Positions 49,780-61,962 of a stretch of DNA of 64,000 nucleotides are shown one piece after another. Under the pieces are notes generated by a model, which was given only the letters and a program-made list of their open reading frames with translations, was not told the DNA's origin and made no database searches. A program made the position numbers and the translations under genes. Numbering within the stretch: position 1 is the stretch's first letter; every line of letters begins with the position of its first letter. Origin of the DNA: Arachidicoccus ginsenosidivorans. GTDB lineage: Bacteria > Bacteroidota > Bacteroidia > Chitinophagales > Chitinophagaceae. Where the stretch lies: the NCBI RefSeq assembly GCF_007971385.1, contig NZ_CP042434.1, forward strand, positions 2,914,001-2,978,000, read 5' to 3'.

Positions 49780-49939
49780 TAGAGCGACGCGTCTAAGAGA
49801 TCTGGTCTTGCGCAAGTAAGTAAAGAGCTCAAAGAAGTATGGTTTGACTTATTGTTATTTTTTTTCCTTTTAAAATTATTAGTTCTTTAAAACAGATAGC
49901 ACTGACGGCCAACTTAAAAAGGCTCAAGATTGGCGACAC

Positions 49940-50013
49940 AGTCTCGTAGCTCAGTTGGTTAGAGCGCTACACTGATAATGTAGAGGTCCCCAGTTCAAAT
50001 CTGGGCGGGACTA
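49940..50013 (+). tRNA. tRNA-Ile (anticodon GAT)
   Basis: 74 nt cloverleaf in the 16S-23S spacer. Acceptor AGTCTCG pairs with CGGGACT with one wobble; anticodon loop CTGATAA; T-arm GTTCAAATC. The 3' CCA is not encoded. Confidence 0.97.
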
Positions 50014-50062
50014 CAAAGAATTCGGATGATTTCTGAAGTGCTATGCTGAAAGGTATAGAAAT

Positions 50063-50136
50063 GGGGGGTTAGCTCAGTTGGCTAGAGCATCTGCCTTGCA
50101 CGCAGAGGGTCATCGGTTCGACTCCGATATCCTCCA
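50063..50136 (+). tRNA. tRNA-Ala (anticodon TGC)
   Basis: 74 nt. Acceptor GGGGGGT pairs with ATCCTCC with wobbles; anticodon stem TCTGC/GCAGA around CTTGCAC; T-loop GTTCGACTC. The 3' CCA is not encoded. Ile-Ala order in the spacer is the usual one. Confidence 0.97.
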
Positions 50137-50460
50137 CATTTAAAAAAGAGGGATTAAGAGATAAAAACCGCGCAATTAAAAAGGCGCATAGTTCTTTAAG
50201 ATAGATTAGATGTGTTACCGGGTTGTTTGATTAAAGGGTTAATCAAAGAAAAACAACAGCGGTGGTGGAATCAGATTCACAACACAAACAGATGTGCTGG
50301 AGTAACGGATGGGCTTAGCAATAAGTTTTACGTTATGTTGAGAGCAGATAAAGATCTTTGACATATTGGGAAAGCAAAAACAATAAGAGTAACGAGACTC
50401 TATAGTGATATAGAGACTCAAACACATAGTGGTGGTAACATCACTACAATTTCTAAATTT

Positions 50461-53273
<2,813 letters not shown>

Positions 53274-53396
53274 AATCTATAAATGCATGGAAATGGTATT
53301 TATAGTTGCTCTAAAGTTGAGCTTTTCCAATATGACCTTATTTAAGTGTGTAGCTAATGGTTAAAACCATGAGCTGAAGACAGCACACGACCGATT

Positions 53397-53509
53397 TATG
53401 GTGGTTATTCCGAGGGTCTTCACCTCTTCCCTTACCGAACAGAGAAGTTAAACCCCTCATGGCCGATGGTACTTGGGTATAATCCCTGGGAGAGTAGGTA
53501 GCTGCCATA
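53397..53509 (+). rRNA. rrf: 5S ribosomal RNA
   Basis: About 113 nt. The terminal stem TATGG/CCATA closes it, with CACCTCTTCCCTTACCGAAC and AGAGAAGTTAAACCC in the middle. It completes the 16S-23S-5S operon. Confidence 0.95.
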
Positions 53510-53520
53510 TTTATTTAAGA

Positions 53521-53553
53521 AAGTCTCAATAAGCAATTATTGAGACTTTTTTT
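53521..53553 (+). terminator. rRNA operon intrinsic terminator
   Basis: AAGTCTCAATAA and TTATTGAGACTT form a perfect 12-bp stem with loop GCAA, followed by a T-run. It lies 11 bp after the 5S end. Confidence 0.9.
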
Positions 53554-53906
53554 ATGCCCATATGGGAAGGAAGGAGTAGGGATAGTTGGTAGCTTGACCT
53601 GGATTAAAATAGAGGAAATTGTACAACGGGTGAGATAGATTATTTTGTGCCACCGTTGAAAGCAGAGAATTAGAGAAACGGCTAGCTTGTGTTATGTTAA
53701 AATTTAAGACGAATATAAATCTTAGGAGTCCTATAATTGCAATTTATGCGGAATGTTGATTGATCTAAAGGATTATAAACCTTGTTACTGCAAAGCGGAG
53801 CTGCACAGAACATTTTTTTTAATGGTCGAGGTCGGGATTGCAGGTCGTTTTATACTTATTCGGGCAGGTTATTTGTGGCCACTATTTTAGGTTTAAATGT
53901 TCAAGG
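53554..53906. other. Gap between rRNA operon and desaturase
   Basis: No gene or clear signal. Open frames here are upstream extensions of, or shadows over, the desaturase gene. Confidence 0.45.
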
Positions 53907-55013
53907 ATGGAGAAGTTACCAATTGTCCGGTTTGCCCCAAAAGGGGAGAATAGCTTTTATGATACAGTGGTTCGCAGGGTGCACGATTATTTTGAATTGC
54001 ATCATCTGTCTTCCTATGCTGATGTAAGAATGTATGTGAAGACGGTAATTATGTTGATGCTCTATTTTTTGCCATATTGCTGTATTGTATTGGGTTTTGG
54101 TGCATCCAGTATTTGGCTGTTTTTGGGCTTCTGGTTATTAATGGCAGTTGGAATGTGTGGTATTGGGACTGCTGTTATGCATGATGCCAATCATGGGACT
54201 TACTCAAGGAATAAAAAGGTCAATAATTTTATCAGTCATGTACTAGAAGTCATCGGTGGTTATACCGTAACTTGGAAAATTCAACATAACGTACTGCACC
54301 ATACTTACACCAATGTGGCAGGTCTTGATGAAGATATTGATAGTATAATCTTTCTTAGGCTGTCTCCCAACCAAAAATATTATTGGTTTCATCGGTATCA
54401 ATATTTGTATGCCTGGTTTTTCTATATGATGATGACGCTATTTTGGATGACAGCTAAAGATTATCTGCAGGTGATCCGTTATAAACAACATGATCTATTG
54501 ATAAAGCAGAAAGTATCGTTGCCGCAAGCTGTTTTCCGGATTACATTATATAAATTATTTTATTATAGCTATATTTTGGTATTGCCAATACTATTTGCTG
54601 GTGTTGCCTGGTATTGGGTGATAGCAGGCTTTCTGCTTATGCACTTTGCTGCTGGGCTGTTTTTGTCATGCGTATTTCAGCCGTCCCATGTAATGGAATC
54701 CTCAGCATTTTTAATGCCTGTATTAAAAGAAGGCAAAAGTCAGATGGAAGATAGCTGGGCGATTCATGAGGTAGCCAATACCACTGATTTTGCGCCCAAT
54801 AATCGGATCTTATCCTGGTTTATTGGCGGCCTTAATTATCAAATAGAACATCATCTTTTTACAGGTGTCTGCCATGTACATTATAGAAAGTTGGCACCTA
54901 TTGTGCGTGCGACAGCCAAACAATATGGCTTACCTTATCATTTGCAGCCCACATTTCTTAGAGCACTGTTAGAACACGCTAGAATGCTCAAAAGGTTGGG
55001 TAAAAGACCCTGA
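53907..55013 (+). CDS. Membrane fatty acid desaturase
   Basis: 368 residues from MEKLPIVRFAP (53907); 23 open codons upstream do not look coding. The protein has four or more membrane helices and the three histidine boxes of the family: HDANHG (residue ~92), HNVLHH (~129) and QIEHH (~311). These bind the di-iron centre that inserts a double bond into acyl chains, using O2 and reducing power. The order and spacing suit the front-end/acyl-lipid type desaturases rather than soluble acyl-ACP enzymes. It is monocistronic, and converges with a phosphodiesterase gene across a long hairpin. It probably adjusts membrane fluidity. Regiospecificity cannot be told. Confidence 0.94.
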   Translation: MEKLPIVRFAPKGENSFYDTVVRRVHDYFELHHLSSYADVRMYVKTVIMLMLYFLPYCCIVLGFGASSIWLFLGFWLLMAVGMCGIGTAVMHDANHGTYSRNKKVNNFISHVLEVIGGYTVTWKIQHNVLHHTYTNVAGLDEDIDSIIFLRLSPNQKYYWFHRYQYLYAWFFYMMMTLFWMTAKDYLQVIRYKQHDLLIKQKVSLPQAVFRITLYKLFYYSYILVLPILFAGVAWYWVIAGFLLMHFAAGLFLSCVFQPSHVMESSAFLMPVLKEGKSQMEDSWAIHEVANTTDFAPNNRILSWFIGGLNYQIEHHLFTGVCHVHYRKLAPIVRATAKQYGLPYHLQPTFLRALLEHARMLKRLGKRP

Positions 55014-55089
55014 TTTATATTGGTAAGTTCCACCTTGAAAAGCATGGCATGGTAAGGTAATTGATGGTAGGGGCGGTAATTTGACGCTT

Positions 55090-55146
55090 AATAAACTACA
55101 GTTAAAAAGTCGCAATTTTATTGCGACTTTTTAACTGTAGTTTATT
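55090..55146. terminator. Long bidirectional terminator hairpin (27-bp perfect stem)
   Basis: Arms start AATAAACTACAGTTAAAAAG and mirror exactly around a TTT loop. It sits between convergent genes and has A/T runs on both sides, so it could terminate both. An outer repeat TTGACGCTTA (55081-55090) / TAAGCGTCAA (55162-55171) frames it. Confidence 0.8.
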
Positions 55147-55194
55147 TTCTATTTTAACGAATAAGCGTCAATTTGAAAGAAGATTGCACAAGGG

Positions 55195-56136
55195 CTATTT
55201 AACCGCTTCAAGTACAGGTCTTCCAATCCAGACTTGGGGTGTTTTTAAGCCGAATAGATAGGCTATAGTGGCAGCTGTGTCATAGGTCATAATGCTTTTA
55301 TTCAGTATGGTGTTTCGCTTAATTTTTGGCCCAAAAGCCATCCATGGTATTTCCATTTCCTGAATGGATTTGCCACCATGTGTTTTTTTGATACCACCAT
55401 GATCTGCAGTAACAATTATTACAGTATTTTTTTCTATACCTGCATTTTTAACGGATTTTATTATTTGCCCGATATAACTGTCTATGCCCTGAATTGCTTG
55501 ATAATAGGCATTGGTTCCCCAACCTATGCCATGTCCTGCTTCATCAACACCATCAAAATGGACAAAAAGAAAATCCGGTCTTTCTGCCTGGATGTATTTT
55601 GCTGCATGGTCTGCTGTAAGGCTATCGTTATTTGTATGATCATCTTTATTGACAGCCTGTTTAGGGAAAAGATAGCCGATACCACTCCAACTATAGATAA
55701 CGCCGATTTTGGAAGGAGGCTGCTGATCTCTGAATAATGCATAGATGGTTGGAAACATACCGTAGTGGTCTATTTGTCTGGATGGAATTTCTGGTTTTTT
55801 ACTATCCCACTCAGTATATCCATGAAGTGATGGGCCTGCGCCCATTACCATGGAAGCCCAGTTTACAGCACTGGATGAGGGCTGTACACAGCGGGCGTGC
55901 ATGGTGGAGACGCCTTGTTGCATAATGGATTGCATTACAGGAATGTTTTGGGCTTTTGATAGGTAGTTAGCTCCCATTCCGTCCACGCCGATTAGGATTA
56001 CGTGTTTAACGCCTTTTACTTGTGCGGACAATAACAAGGGGATGATTAATACGAAACAAATGATAACCTGTTTATAGCGGTTTGATATTAATTGGATAGC
56101 GTAGTGTGTGCGTTTGCTTGATTTTGGTTGGAGCAT
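55195..56136 (-). CDS. Alkaline-phosphatase-fold phosphodiesterase/phosphatase
   Basis: 313 residues. A long N-terminal basic region precedes a hydrophobic signal segment (VIICFVLIIPLLLSAQ). The type I phosphodiesterase/nucleotide pyrophosphatase fold follows: metal-binding VILIGVDGMGANYL, a likely catalytic Ser/Thr region QPSSSAVNWASMVMGAGPS, then FVHFDGVDEAGHGIGWG and IIVTADHGGIKKTHGG, providing the two-metal ligands. It is shorter than most NPP-type enzymes but has all the core motifs. It is probably periplasmic, releasing phosphate or cleaving phosphodiesters; the substrate is unknown. A GCAA-N4-TTGC palindrome lies about 170 bp upstream of its start. Confidence 0.92.
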   Translation of the reverse strand: MLQPKSSKRTHYAIQLISNRYKQVIICFVLIIPLLLSAQVKGVKHVILIGVDGMGANYLSKAQNIPVMQSIMQQGVSTMHARCVQPSSSAVNWASMVMGAGPSLHGYTEWDSKKPEIPSRQIDHYGMFPTIYALFRDQQPPSKIGVIYSWSGIGYLFPKQAVNKDDHTNNDSLTADHAAKYIQAERPDFLFVHFDGVDEAGHGIGWGTNAYYQAIQGIDSYIGQIIKSVKNAGIEKNTVIIVTADHGGIKKTHGGKSIQEMEIPWMAFGPKIKRNTILNKSIMTYDTAATIAYLFGLKTPQVWIGRPVLEAVK

Positions 56137-56597
56137 AATTTTTGAATGGTTTAAAATATTAGAAAAATCATGAATTGATACGCTGACTGTCTATTCTTAC
56201 AGAGAAATAACAGTTTGAAGGATGCAGATAAATGATGAAAATCGCTATTCCCGCTTGTTAAAGTTATTATTTTAAAATGAGGATAGTTGTCCTGTAACGC
56301 AATTAAGGCAAACGATTGCGTATCGGATGCGGGGAAGAAGGGCTTTAGATTTCAATGAAGCAATATTGGCCTATTTTGTATTTGTATAGATCTTCACTTT
56401 GTAATATTTGAGTGACAATTCCTCGGATTTAAAGCGATGATATATTGACTTTAGGTTGAAGCTTCAGGCGTCATTTTGGTGACATTGAGCCCAAAAGAAT
56501 GGACTTATATATAGACAGGTGCTTGGATTAGGAAATCTCAATAGAACCCATTTAGTAGCCTGGAATAGTAATAATGGCTTAGCTGCATAGTAAATGA
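56137..56597. other. Gap upstream of the phosphodiesterase gene
   Basis: No gene. It contains the candidate operator at 56307-56320. Confidence 0.5.
56307..56320. promoter_or_regulatory. Candidate operator, GCAA-N4-TTGC palindrome (copy 2)
   Basis: GGCAAACGATTGCG, preceded by AATTAA. The same AATTAAGGCAA block appears at the 62.7-kb copy. On the minus strand its TTTG could serve as a -33 element for the phosphodiesterase gene. Confidence 0.45.
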
Positions 56598-57314
56598 TTA
56601 TAATTTATCTGTAAATCCGCCTCCTAAATATAGTTCCAGGAAATCTTTTCTAAATACGTCGCCAATAGGTATTTCTGCATCCTGGATATATATATTATGG
56701 TGATCAAAGCAATCAATATGGTTAATATTGACAAGGAAGGATTTACTGACTCTGCAAAATTTATTAGGTTGTAAGTAGCCATGGATTGTTTTCAGGTTCA
56801 TGGAAGTGATTATTTTTTTGCCTTCAAGAAAAATGATTACGTAGTCCTTCAGCCCTTGAATATATAATATGTTTTGGAAAAAGATTTTATGATAGCGACG
56901 ATCGGCTTTAATTAAAACAAAATCACTGCAAATGGATTCGGTAGAACCTTGGTGGTCGACTAGGCTATGGTAGGTAAATGCCTTTTTCACTGCCTTTTCT
57001 AACCGGGTTTTATTTACAGGTTTTATCAGATAATCAATTGCGTCAAATTCATAACTATCTATTGCGTATTGCGTGTAAGCGGTAACAAATATAATTAGTG
57101 TTTCTTTGGGTATAGATACTGCGAATTCCAGACCACTGATTGCTGGCATGTGGATGTCCAGGAAAATAAGGTTGACCTTTTCTTTTTCCATAAAAGCACT
57201 GGCTTTTTTTGCGCTGTTAAATACGCCTAATACTTCTATATCAGGTATATTTTGTAAAAGCAATAACATGCCTTCTCTTGCTAGGGGTTCGTCATCTATA
57301 ATTATACAGTTCAT
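56598..57314 (-). CDS. LytTR-family response regulator
   Basis: 238 residues. The receiver domain covers 1-120, with acidic pair IIDDEPLAR, phospho-acceptor Asp in LIFLDIHMP, switch Thr/Lys in FVTAYTQYAID and DYLIKPVNK. The LytTR DNA-binding domain covers about 140-230 (ILYIQGLKDYVIIFLEGKKI, NKFCRVSKSFLVNINHID). LytTR regulators bind short direct repeats. The ATG overlaps the stop of the upstream kinase gene by four bases (ATGA), so the pair is translationally coupled. The target may include the TonB receptor/DUF4249 genes transcribed divergently at 58674. Confidence 0.95.
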   Translation of the reverse strand: MNCIIIDDEPLAREGMLLLLQNIPDIEVLGVFNSAKKASAFMEKEKVNLIFLDIHMPAISGLEFAVSIPKETLIIFVTAYTQYAIDSYEFDAIDYLIKPVNKTRLEKAVKKAFTYHSLVDHQGSTESICSDFVLIKADRRYHKIFFQNILYIQGLKDYVIIFLEGKKIITSMNLKTIHGYLQPNKFCRVSKSFLVNINHIDCFDHHNIYIQDAEIPIGDVFRKDFLELYLGGGFTDKL

Positions 57315-58369
57315 AAAGGAATGCTTAATTTTATCTCAAATTTGTTTACTTGATCATTGATTATAAGATTATAATCATCGCCATAAATTAATTTTAACCT
57401 TCTGGTTACGTTTGTCAGGCCCAGTCCGTTGGTAGAGAAGTAGGCAGGATCTTTCGGTTTGGTATTGATGCATTGGAACTCAAGTTTATTTTCGTTTTGA
57501 AAAAATTTTAATTCAACGCTCGATGGCCAATCTGGATCTGAACTATGTTTTACTGCGTTTTCTACAAAAATGAGAAACAGGTTTGGCGGTAGTTTACTTT
57601 CCATAAGTTCATCTGGTATCTGGTTGCAAATAGAATAATAGAAATCATCTCTTCTTATATTTTCTAATGCAAAAAAGTCCTCCAAAAATAATATTTCTGA
57701 TGCGAGGCTAACGTGATGCTTACTCGTTTCATATAATTGATATCTAAGAAATTCAGATAATTTTAATACGACTAAGGATGCCTTTTGAGGGTTTTTTAGA
57801 GTGAGTACATTTACATTGTTTAGCATATTAAATAGAAAATGCGGATTGATCTGGTTTTTGAGTTCCCGCAATTCTACTTGTAAAGCGCTTTTTTCAAGAT
57901 CATATATTCGGGAAGCATTTAGCTTCCATTTCTGAAGTAATTTTATTGATGTGGAGGAAAGAACGCCAACCCCGACCATATTGATACTATCCAGTGAATC
58001 TAACAAAGTGGTTGGTGGGACATTGGGTAATTTATATTGATTAAAAAAGTATCCAAATGTAACATCAAAGAGTAATAATGAACCTATGATTGTAATTGCG
58101 ATGGATATTAAATAAGATAAATATTTGTCTTTATATAATTGTTTAGGAACAAGGACGTACATATTGAAATATACCATGGCCATAAAAAGCATTATTTTTC
58201 CGATTAGCCTGTATTCGTCTATATTTCCTGTATAGACGTCATCAGCCTGGTGACACAATACCTCTGTATAAATGAGATACAGCCATATGAGTAAGTGTCT
58301 TTGGACCCGAAATCGCTTTTCCATCAGGAAATCTACGACCCAATAGGGGTGTTTTGATTGTTTGTTCAT
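57311..58369 (-). CDS. LytS-type sensor histidine kinase
   Basis: 352 residues. Four hydrophobic helices in the N-terminal half (for example IMLFMAVVYFNMYVLVP and YLISIAITIIGSLLLFDVTF) lack an obvious periplasmic sensor domain. The His_kinase (PF06580-type) part begins with LRELKNQINPHFLFNMLNNV, whose His is the phospho-acceptor, and ends with a degenerate ATPase domain (LFLIFVENAVKHSSDPDWPS, GLGLTNVTRRL). It is the first gene of the two-component pair; the response regulator follows by overlap. The signal sensed is unknown. Confidence 0.94.
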   Translation of the reverse strand: MNKQSKHPYWVVDFLMEKRFRVQRHLLIWLYLIYTEVLCHQADDVYTGNIDEYRLIGKIMLFMAMVYFNMYVLVPKQLYKDKYLSYLISIAITIIGSLLLFDVTFGYFFNQYKLPNVPPTTLLDSLDSINMVGVGVLSSTSIKLLQKWKLNASRIYDLEKSALQVELRELKNQINPHFLFNMLNNVNVLTLKNPQKASLVVLKLSEFLRYQLYETSKHHVSLASEILFLEDFFALENIRRDDFYYSICNQIPDELMESKLPPNLFLIFVENAVKHSSDPDWPSSVELKFFQNENKLEFQCINTKPKDPAYFSTNGLGLTNVTRRLKLIYGDDYNLIINDQVNKFEIKLSIPL

Positions 58370-58673
58370 CTATTTGGTAATCGCTGCTTGTATCAATATT
58401 ATCTGTCTAGTTGAGTGCAAATTAAATGATACTTGTCTTTATCTCGTGACTTTTTATACCAAAGCGCTAGATTATTATACAAAATTTAATCCTTTAATAC
58501 ACAATTGGCAAATTTGTTAAAGAAAAACTATGGTTATCTCGTTTAAACATTGACTATTGGCTGCTTTTAGTATTTGGTAGAAAATAGCACCCTCTTGGTA
58601 GAAAAAACAAATTTCGGTTGATTGCGCCGCTTAGTTTTGTCGCATAAAAACGCACATCATCAATTCAAAAAAA
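58370..58673. other. Divergent control region between kinase and TonB receptor
   Basis: 304 bases without a gene. It has a candidate -7 element at 58632-58639. Both flanking transcription units start here, consistent with shared regulation. Confidence 0.5.
58632..58639 (+). promoter_or_regulatory. Candidate -7 box of the TonB receptor promoter
   Basis: TAGTTTTG fits TAnnTTTG, 34 bp before the ATG. TTTC at 58612-58615 is a weak -33 candidate. Confidence 0.4.
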
Positions 58674-60995
58674 ATGCACAAGTATATTATTTTATCGTTC
58701 TTGCTCTTTGCTGCGCTGCTAAGTCAGGCGCAAAAAAAGGTTTCCATCAGCGGAACAGTTACGGGTATTAATTCCGGAGAAACACTGATTGGGGCTTCTG
58801 TCAGGGTTGCTGGCATTAAGAATAGTGGTACAATCACCAATAGTTATGGATTTTACAGCCTTTCTGTCGTTCCAGGGGAATATACATTTATCTTCAGTTA
58901 TGTGGGCTATGAAGAGGTAACTAAACGAATTAAAGTTTTGAGAGATACAACACTGGGTGTTGCCCTGGCAATAAAGACAAATTTAAGTGAGGTGGTCGTT
59001 CATGCGAGCACGCAAAAGGATATTGTAAGTTCGCCTCAGATGGGGCTGATACAAATGGACATGAAACAAGCAAACATGGTTCCGGTTATTATGGGTGAAA
59101 GAGATGTTTTAAAAACGATTTCCTTAATGCCGGGGGTTAAATCTGCGGGAGAAGGTAATGCGGGATTCTATGTTAGAGGAGGCGCCTCAGATCAAAACCT
59201 TATTTTGTTGGATGGCGCTCCAATTTATAATGCTGCGCATCTTTTTGGTTTTTTCTCGGTGTTTAATTCTGATGCTATTAAAGATGTGAGCCTGTATAAA
59301 GGCGGTATGCCAGCTCAATATGGTGGGCGGTTGTCCTCCGTGTTGGATATTAAAATGAATGATGGTAATAACCAAAAAACTACTTTGGAAGGCGGATTAG
59401 GGTTAATTGCCTCCAGGTTAAAGTTGGAAGGGCCAATTGTGAAAAATAAAGGATCCTTTATGTTGAGTGGCAGAAGAACCTATGCAGACCTATTTTTAAA
59501 ATTGTCCTCAGATACTGCGGTTAAAAAGAGCTCTTTGTACTTTTATGATTTGAATGTCAAAGCTAATTATAAATTTAATGATAAAAATGGGATTTACTTT
59601 TCGGGGTATTATGGTAAGGATCAAATGGGTGTCAGGGATTTATTTAGTCTTCATTGGAGTAATGTAGCGGGTACTTTTCGGTATAATCATATTTTTAATA
59701 GTCGACTCTTTTCAAATACTTATTTTATTTATAATAATTATAATTATACAGTTGAGCAATTAAAAAACGGTAATGAATTTAACCTTACTTCAAAAATTGA
59801 AGATCTGAGTTTTAAACAGGATTTGGAGTATAAACTTAATAGCAGCCATTCATTTAAATTAGGCGCTAGTGTAATACATCATAAAATTGCACCAGGTGAT
59901 ATTAGTTCGACTGATAGCTCGAGCTTTAATGATCAGCATGTTCAAAGGCGCTATGGTTTTGAGACGGCGGCTTATTTAAGTGACCATTGGAAGGCTACAG
60001 ACCGCTTAAATGTATTGGCCGGTATCCGGCTTTCTGATATGTTTATTGTCGGGCCTGGTACATTCACTAAGTACAATCCAGATGGTTCTACTATTAGTAG
60101 CAAAGATTATACTTCCGGACAATTGGTTAAATCTTATCTGAATCTTGAGCCTCGCCTTTCTGCCAGCTATCGACTAAATGACTTTTCTTCGATAAAGCTG
60201 TCCTATAATAGAAATACACAAAATATTCATTTGCTAAGTAACTCTACTAGTAGTTCCCCTAATGATCTTTATGTTATGAGTAGCGAGAATATCCAACCCG
60301 AGATTGCAGATCAGATTTCGACAGGGTATTTTCGTAAATTTAAAAATGGTCAATTTGAGTTTTCTGCTGAATTATATTACAAATGGTTGCAAAATCAAAT
60401 TGACTATAAAGATGGAGCAGAATTTATCGCTAATAAAGAAGTTGAGTCTCAGCTGACTTATGGTGATGGGAGGGCCTACGGGCTCGAACTATTCTTAAAA
60501 AAGAAGTATGGACGATTAAATGGGTGGATTGGTTATACACTTTCCAGAACAGAGCGTAGTTTTGCTGCGATTAACCATGGCAAATATTACCCTGCCCGCC
60601 AAGACAGAACACATGATTTGTCCATAGTAGGGATTTACAAATTGAATAAAAGATGGTCATTCTCAGCCTCCTTTATTTATGGTACAGGCAATGCTGTGTC
60701 TTATCCGACTGGTAAATATAGCATTGGTGGTAACACGACTTATTCGTATTCAGAAAGAAACGGTTATCGGTTACCGGCAACCAACCGTTTAGATATTGGC
60801 GCAACCTTGGAAGGGAAAAAACATAAAAATTACCAAACCAGCTGGACATTCAGTATTTATAACGTATACGCTAGCCACGATCCTTATATAATTACCTTCC
60901 GCGATAGCAAAACGAAACCCAATACGACTGAGGCGGTTGAAACTAGTCTATTTCCTGTACCTATTCCATCTATAACCTGGAACTTTAAATTCTAA
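58674..60995 (+). CDS. TonB-dependent receptor with carboxypeptidase-regulatory-like domain
   Basis: 773 residues. The signal peptide ends near LLSQAQ. The regulatory-like domain is ISGTVTGINSGETLIGASVR with GFYSLSVVPGEYTFIFSYVG. The plug has YVRGGASDQNLILLDGAPIY and FNSDAIKDVSLYKGGMPAQY, which is the FecA/CirA-like rather than SusC signature, and it is shorter than SusC. The barrel ends SITWNFKF. Receptors of this form with a DUF4249 lipoprotein directly downstream (3 bp) are frequent in Bacteroidota; the substrate is not established, with metals or peptides proposed. The divergent LytS/LytR-like pair may regulate it. Confidence 0.93.
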   Translation: MHKYIILSFLLFAALLSQAQKKVSISGTVTGINSGETLIGASVRVAGIKNSGTITNSYGFYSLSVVPGEYTFIFSYVGYEEVTKRIKVLRDTTLGVALAIKTNLSEVVVHASTQKDIVSSPQMGLIQMDMKQANMVPVIMGERDVLKTISLMPGVKSAGEGNAGFYVRGGASDQNLILLDGAPIYNAAHLFGFFSVFNSDAIKDVSLYKGGMPAQYGGRLSSVLDIKMNDGNNQKTTLEGGLGLIASRLKLEGPIVKNKGSFMLSGRRTYADLFLKLSSDTAVKKSSLYFYDLNVKANYKFNDKNGIYFSGYYGKDQMGVRDLFSLHWSNVAGTFRYNHIFNSRLFSNTYFIYNNYNYTVEQLKNGNEFNLTSKIEDLSFKQDLEYKLNSSHSFKLGASVIHHKIAPGDISSTDSSSFNDQHVQRRYGFETAAYLSDHWKATDRLNVLAGIRLSDMFIVGPGTFTKYNPDGSTISSKDYTSGQLVKSYLNLEPRLSASYRLNDFSSIKLSYNRNTQNIHLLSNSTSSSPNDLYVMSSENIQPEIADQISTGYFRKFKNGQFEFSAELYYKWLQNQIDYKDGAEFIANKEVESQLTYGDGRAYGLELFLKKKYGRLNGWIGYTLSRTERSFAAINHGKYYPARQDRTHDLSIVGIYKLNKRWSFSASFIYGTGNAVSYPTGKYSIGGNTTYSYSERNGYRLPATNRLDIGATLEGKKHKNYQTSWTFSIYNVYASHDPYIITFRDSKTKPNTTEAVETSLFPVPIPSITWNFKF

Positions 60996-60998
60996 ATA

Positions 60999-61814
60999 AT
61001 GAATAATAAAAAAACAAATATTTATCCCGTTTTGATACTGTTGATCGTGTTAATGAGTGGTGCCTGCGAGCGTGTTGTGGACCTTAATTTAAGAGATGAC
61101 GTCGGCAAACTGGTGATTGAGGCCAATATTACTAATAAAAATGAAGCTCAGGTGATTTACCTGACACAAAATGTATCCTTTTCGCAGCCAAATGAATACC
61201 CTCCAGTGAGTGGTGCTGAGGTAAGTGTACGAAGTAATAATGGGAAAAGTTACCTTTTTAAGGAATCTCGTCCCGGCGTTTATACTTCTGATTCATTTGC
61301 AGGAATCGCGGGCGAAATTTATTATTTGACCGTCATCTCTGATGGGAAAACCTACCAAGCCAGTTCCCAGATGCCGGGTTTTATTCCAATTGATAGTGTT
61401 TTGGCGCAGAAAAAGGAAATCAGTGACGATGAAAACGAACGACGCATCGCCATAAAGTTCAAGGATCCAATAAATATACAGAACCAATATCGTTTTTTGC
61501 TGCATGTAAATGATACGCTGATCAAACAGGTATATACGACTAGTGACCGTTTAACGGATGGGAGGGAGGTTACCTACTATTTCCAGATTAATGATGACGA
61601 CATTAAAGTGAAGGTGGGTGATTCTGTCAGGGTAGAAATGCAATGTGTTGATCTGCCTATTTATACCTATTGGTTCACATTGGAATCTTCAGAAGGTTCT
61701 GGTGGGCCGGGAGGTGGTGTCACCCCTTCAAATCCGCCGACCAACATAATGCCAACGGTGCTGGGTTACTTTAGTGCACATACCACAGAAACTCAAAATA
61801 TAGAGGTTCAATAG
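60999..61814 (+). CDS. DUF4249 lipoprotein
   Basis: 271 residues. The lipoprotein signal peptide has lipobox LMSGACE (Cys near residue 24), then the DUF4249 start DLNLRDDVGKLVIEANITNK and the typical PPVSGAEVSVRSNNGKSYLF block, predicted beta-sandwich. A Gly-rich stretch (EGSGGPGGGVTPSNPPTN) lies near the C-terminus. Three bases separate it from the TonB receptor, so the two are one operon; it is probably a surface-exposed partner of the receptor. A CAT-repeat and a terminator follow. Function unknown. Confidence 0.9.
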   Translation: MNNKKTNIYPVLILLIVLMSGACERVVDLNLRDDVGKLVIEANITNKNEAQVIYLTQNVSFSQPNEYPPVSGAEVSVRSNNGKSYLFKESRPGVYTSDSFAGIAGEIYYLTVISDGKTYQASSQMPGFIPIDSVLAQKKEISDDENERRIAIKFKDPINIQNQYRFLLHVNDTLIKQVYTTSDRLTDGREVTYYFQINDDDIKVKVGDSVRVEMQCVDLPIYTYWFTLESSEGSGGPGGGVTPSNPPTNIMPTVLGYFSAHTTETQNIEVQ

Positions 61815-61888
61815 TGCTCAGATGGATGAAAAGAGCGGATATTCCTGGCCTTGGTTAATAATCTTTAGGAGTTTGAACTTTAAATGGC

Positions 61889-61912
61889 CATCATCATCAT
61901 CATTATCATCAT
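61889..61912. repeat. CAT trinucleotide repeat
   Basis: Eight units, one altered to TAT, between the DUF4249 stop and its terminator. One frame would read poly-His, but it has no upstream start. Confidence 0.8.
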
Positions 61913-61918
61913 GGTGCC

Positions 61919-61956
61919 ATCCCTGCTTACCATTTTTAGGTTGCAGGGATTTTTTT
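61919..61956 (+). terminator. Intrinsic terminator after the DUF4249 gene
   Basis: ATCCCTGC and GCAGGGAT form an 8-bp stem with a 16-nt loop, followed by a run of T. It ends six bases before the convergent HD gene. Confidence 0.85.
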
Positions 61957-61962
61957 AAGTTA

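Noticed and set aside
53782-54027. 81-codon ORF over the start of the desaturase gene
   Set aside because: It is out of frame with the clearly conserved desaturase and has no features of its own.
61889-61950. Poly-His peptide from the CAT repeat
   Set aside because: The frame is closed just upstream by TGA and has no start codon; it is not in frame with the DUF4249 gene.
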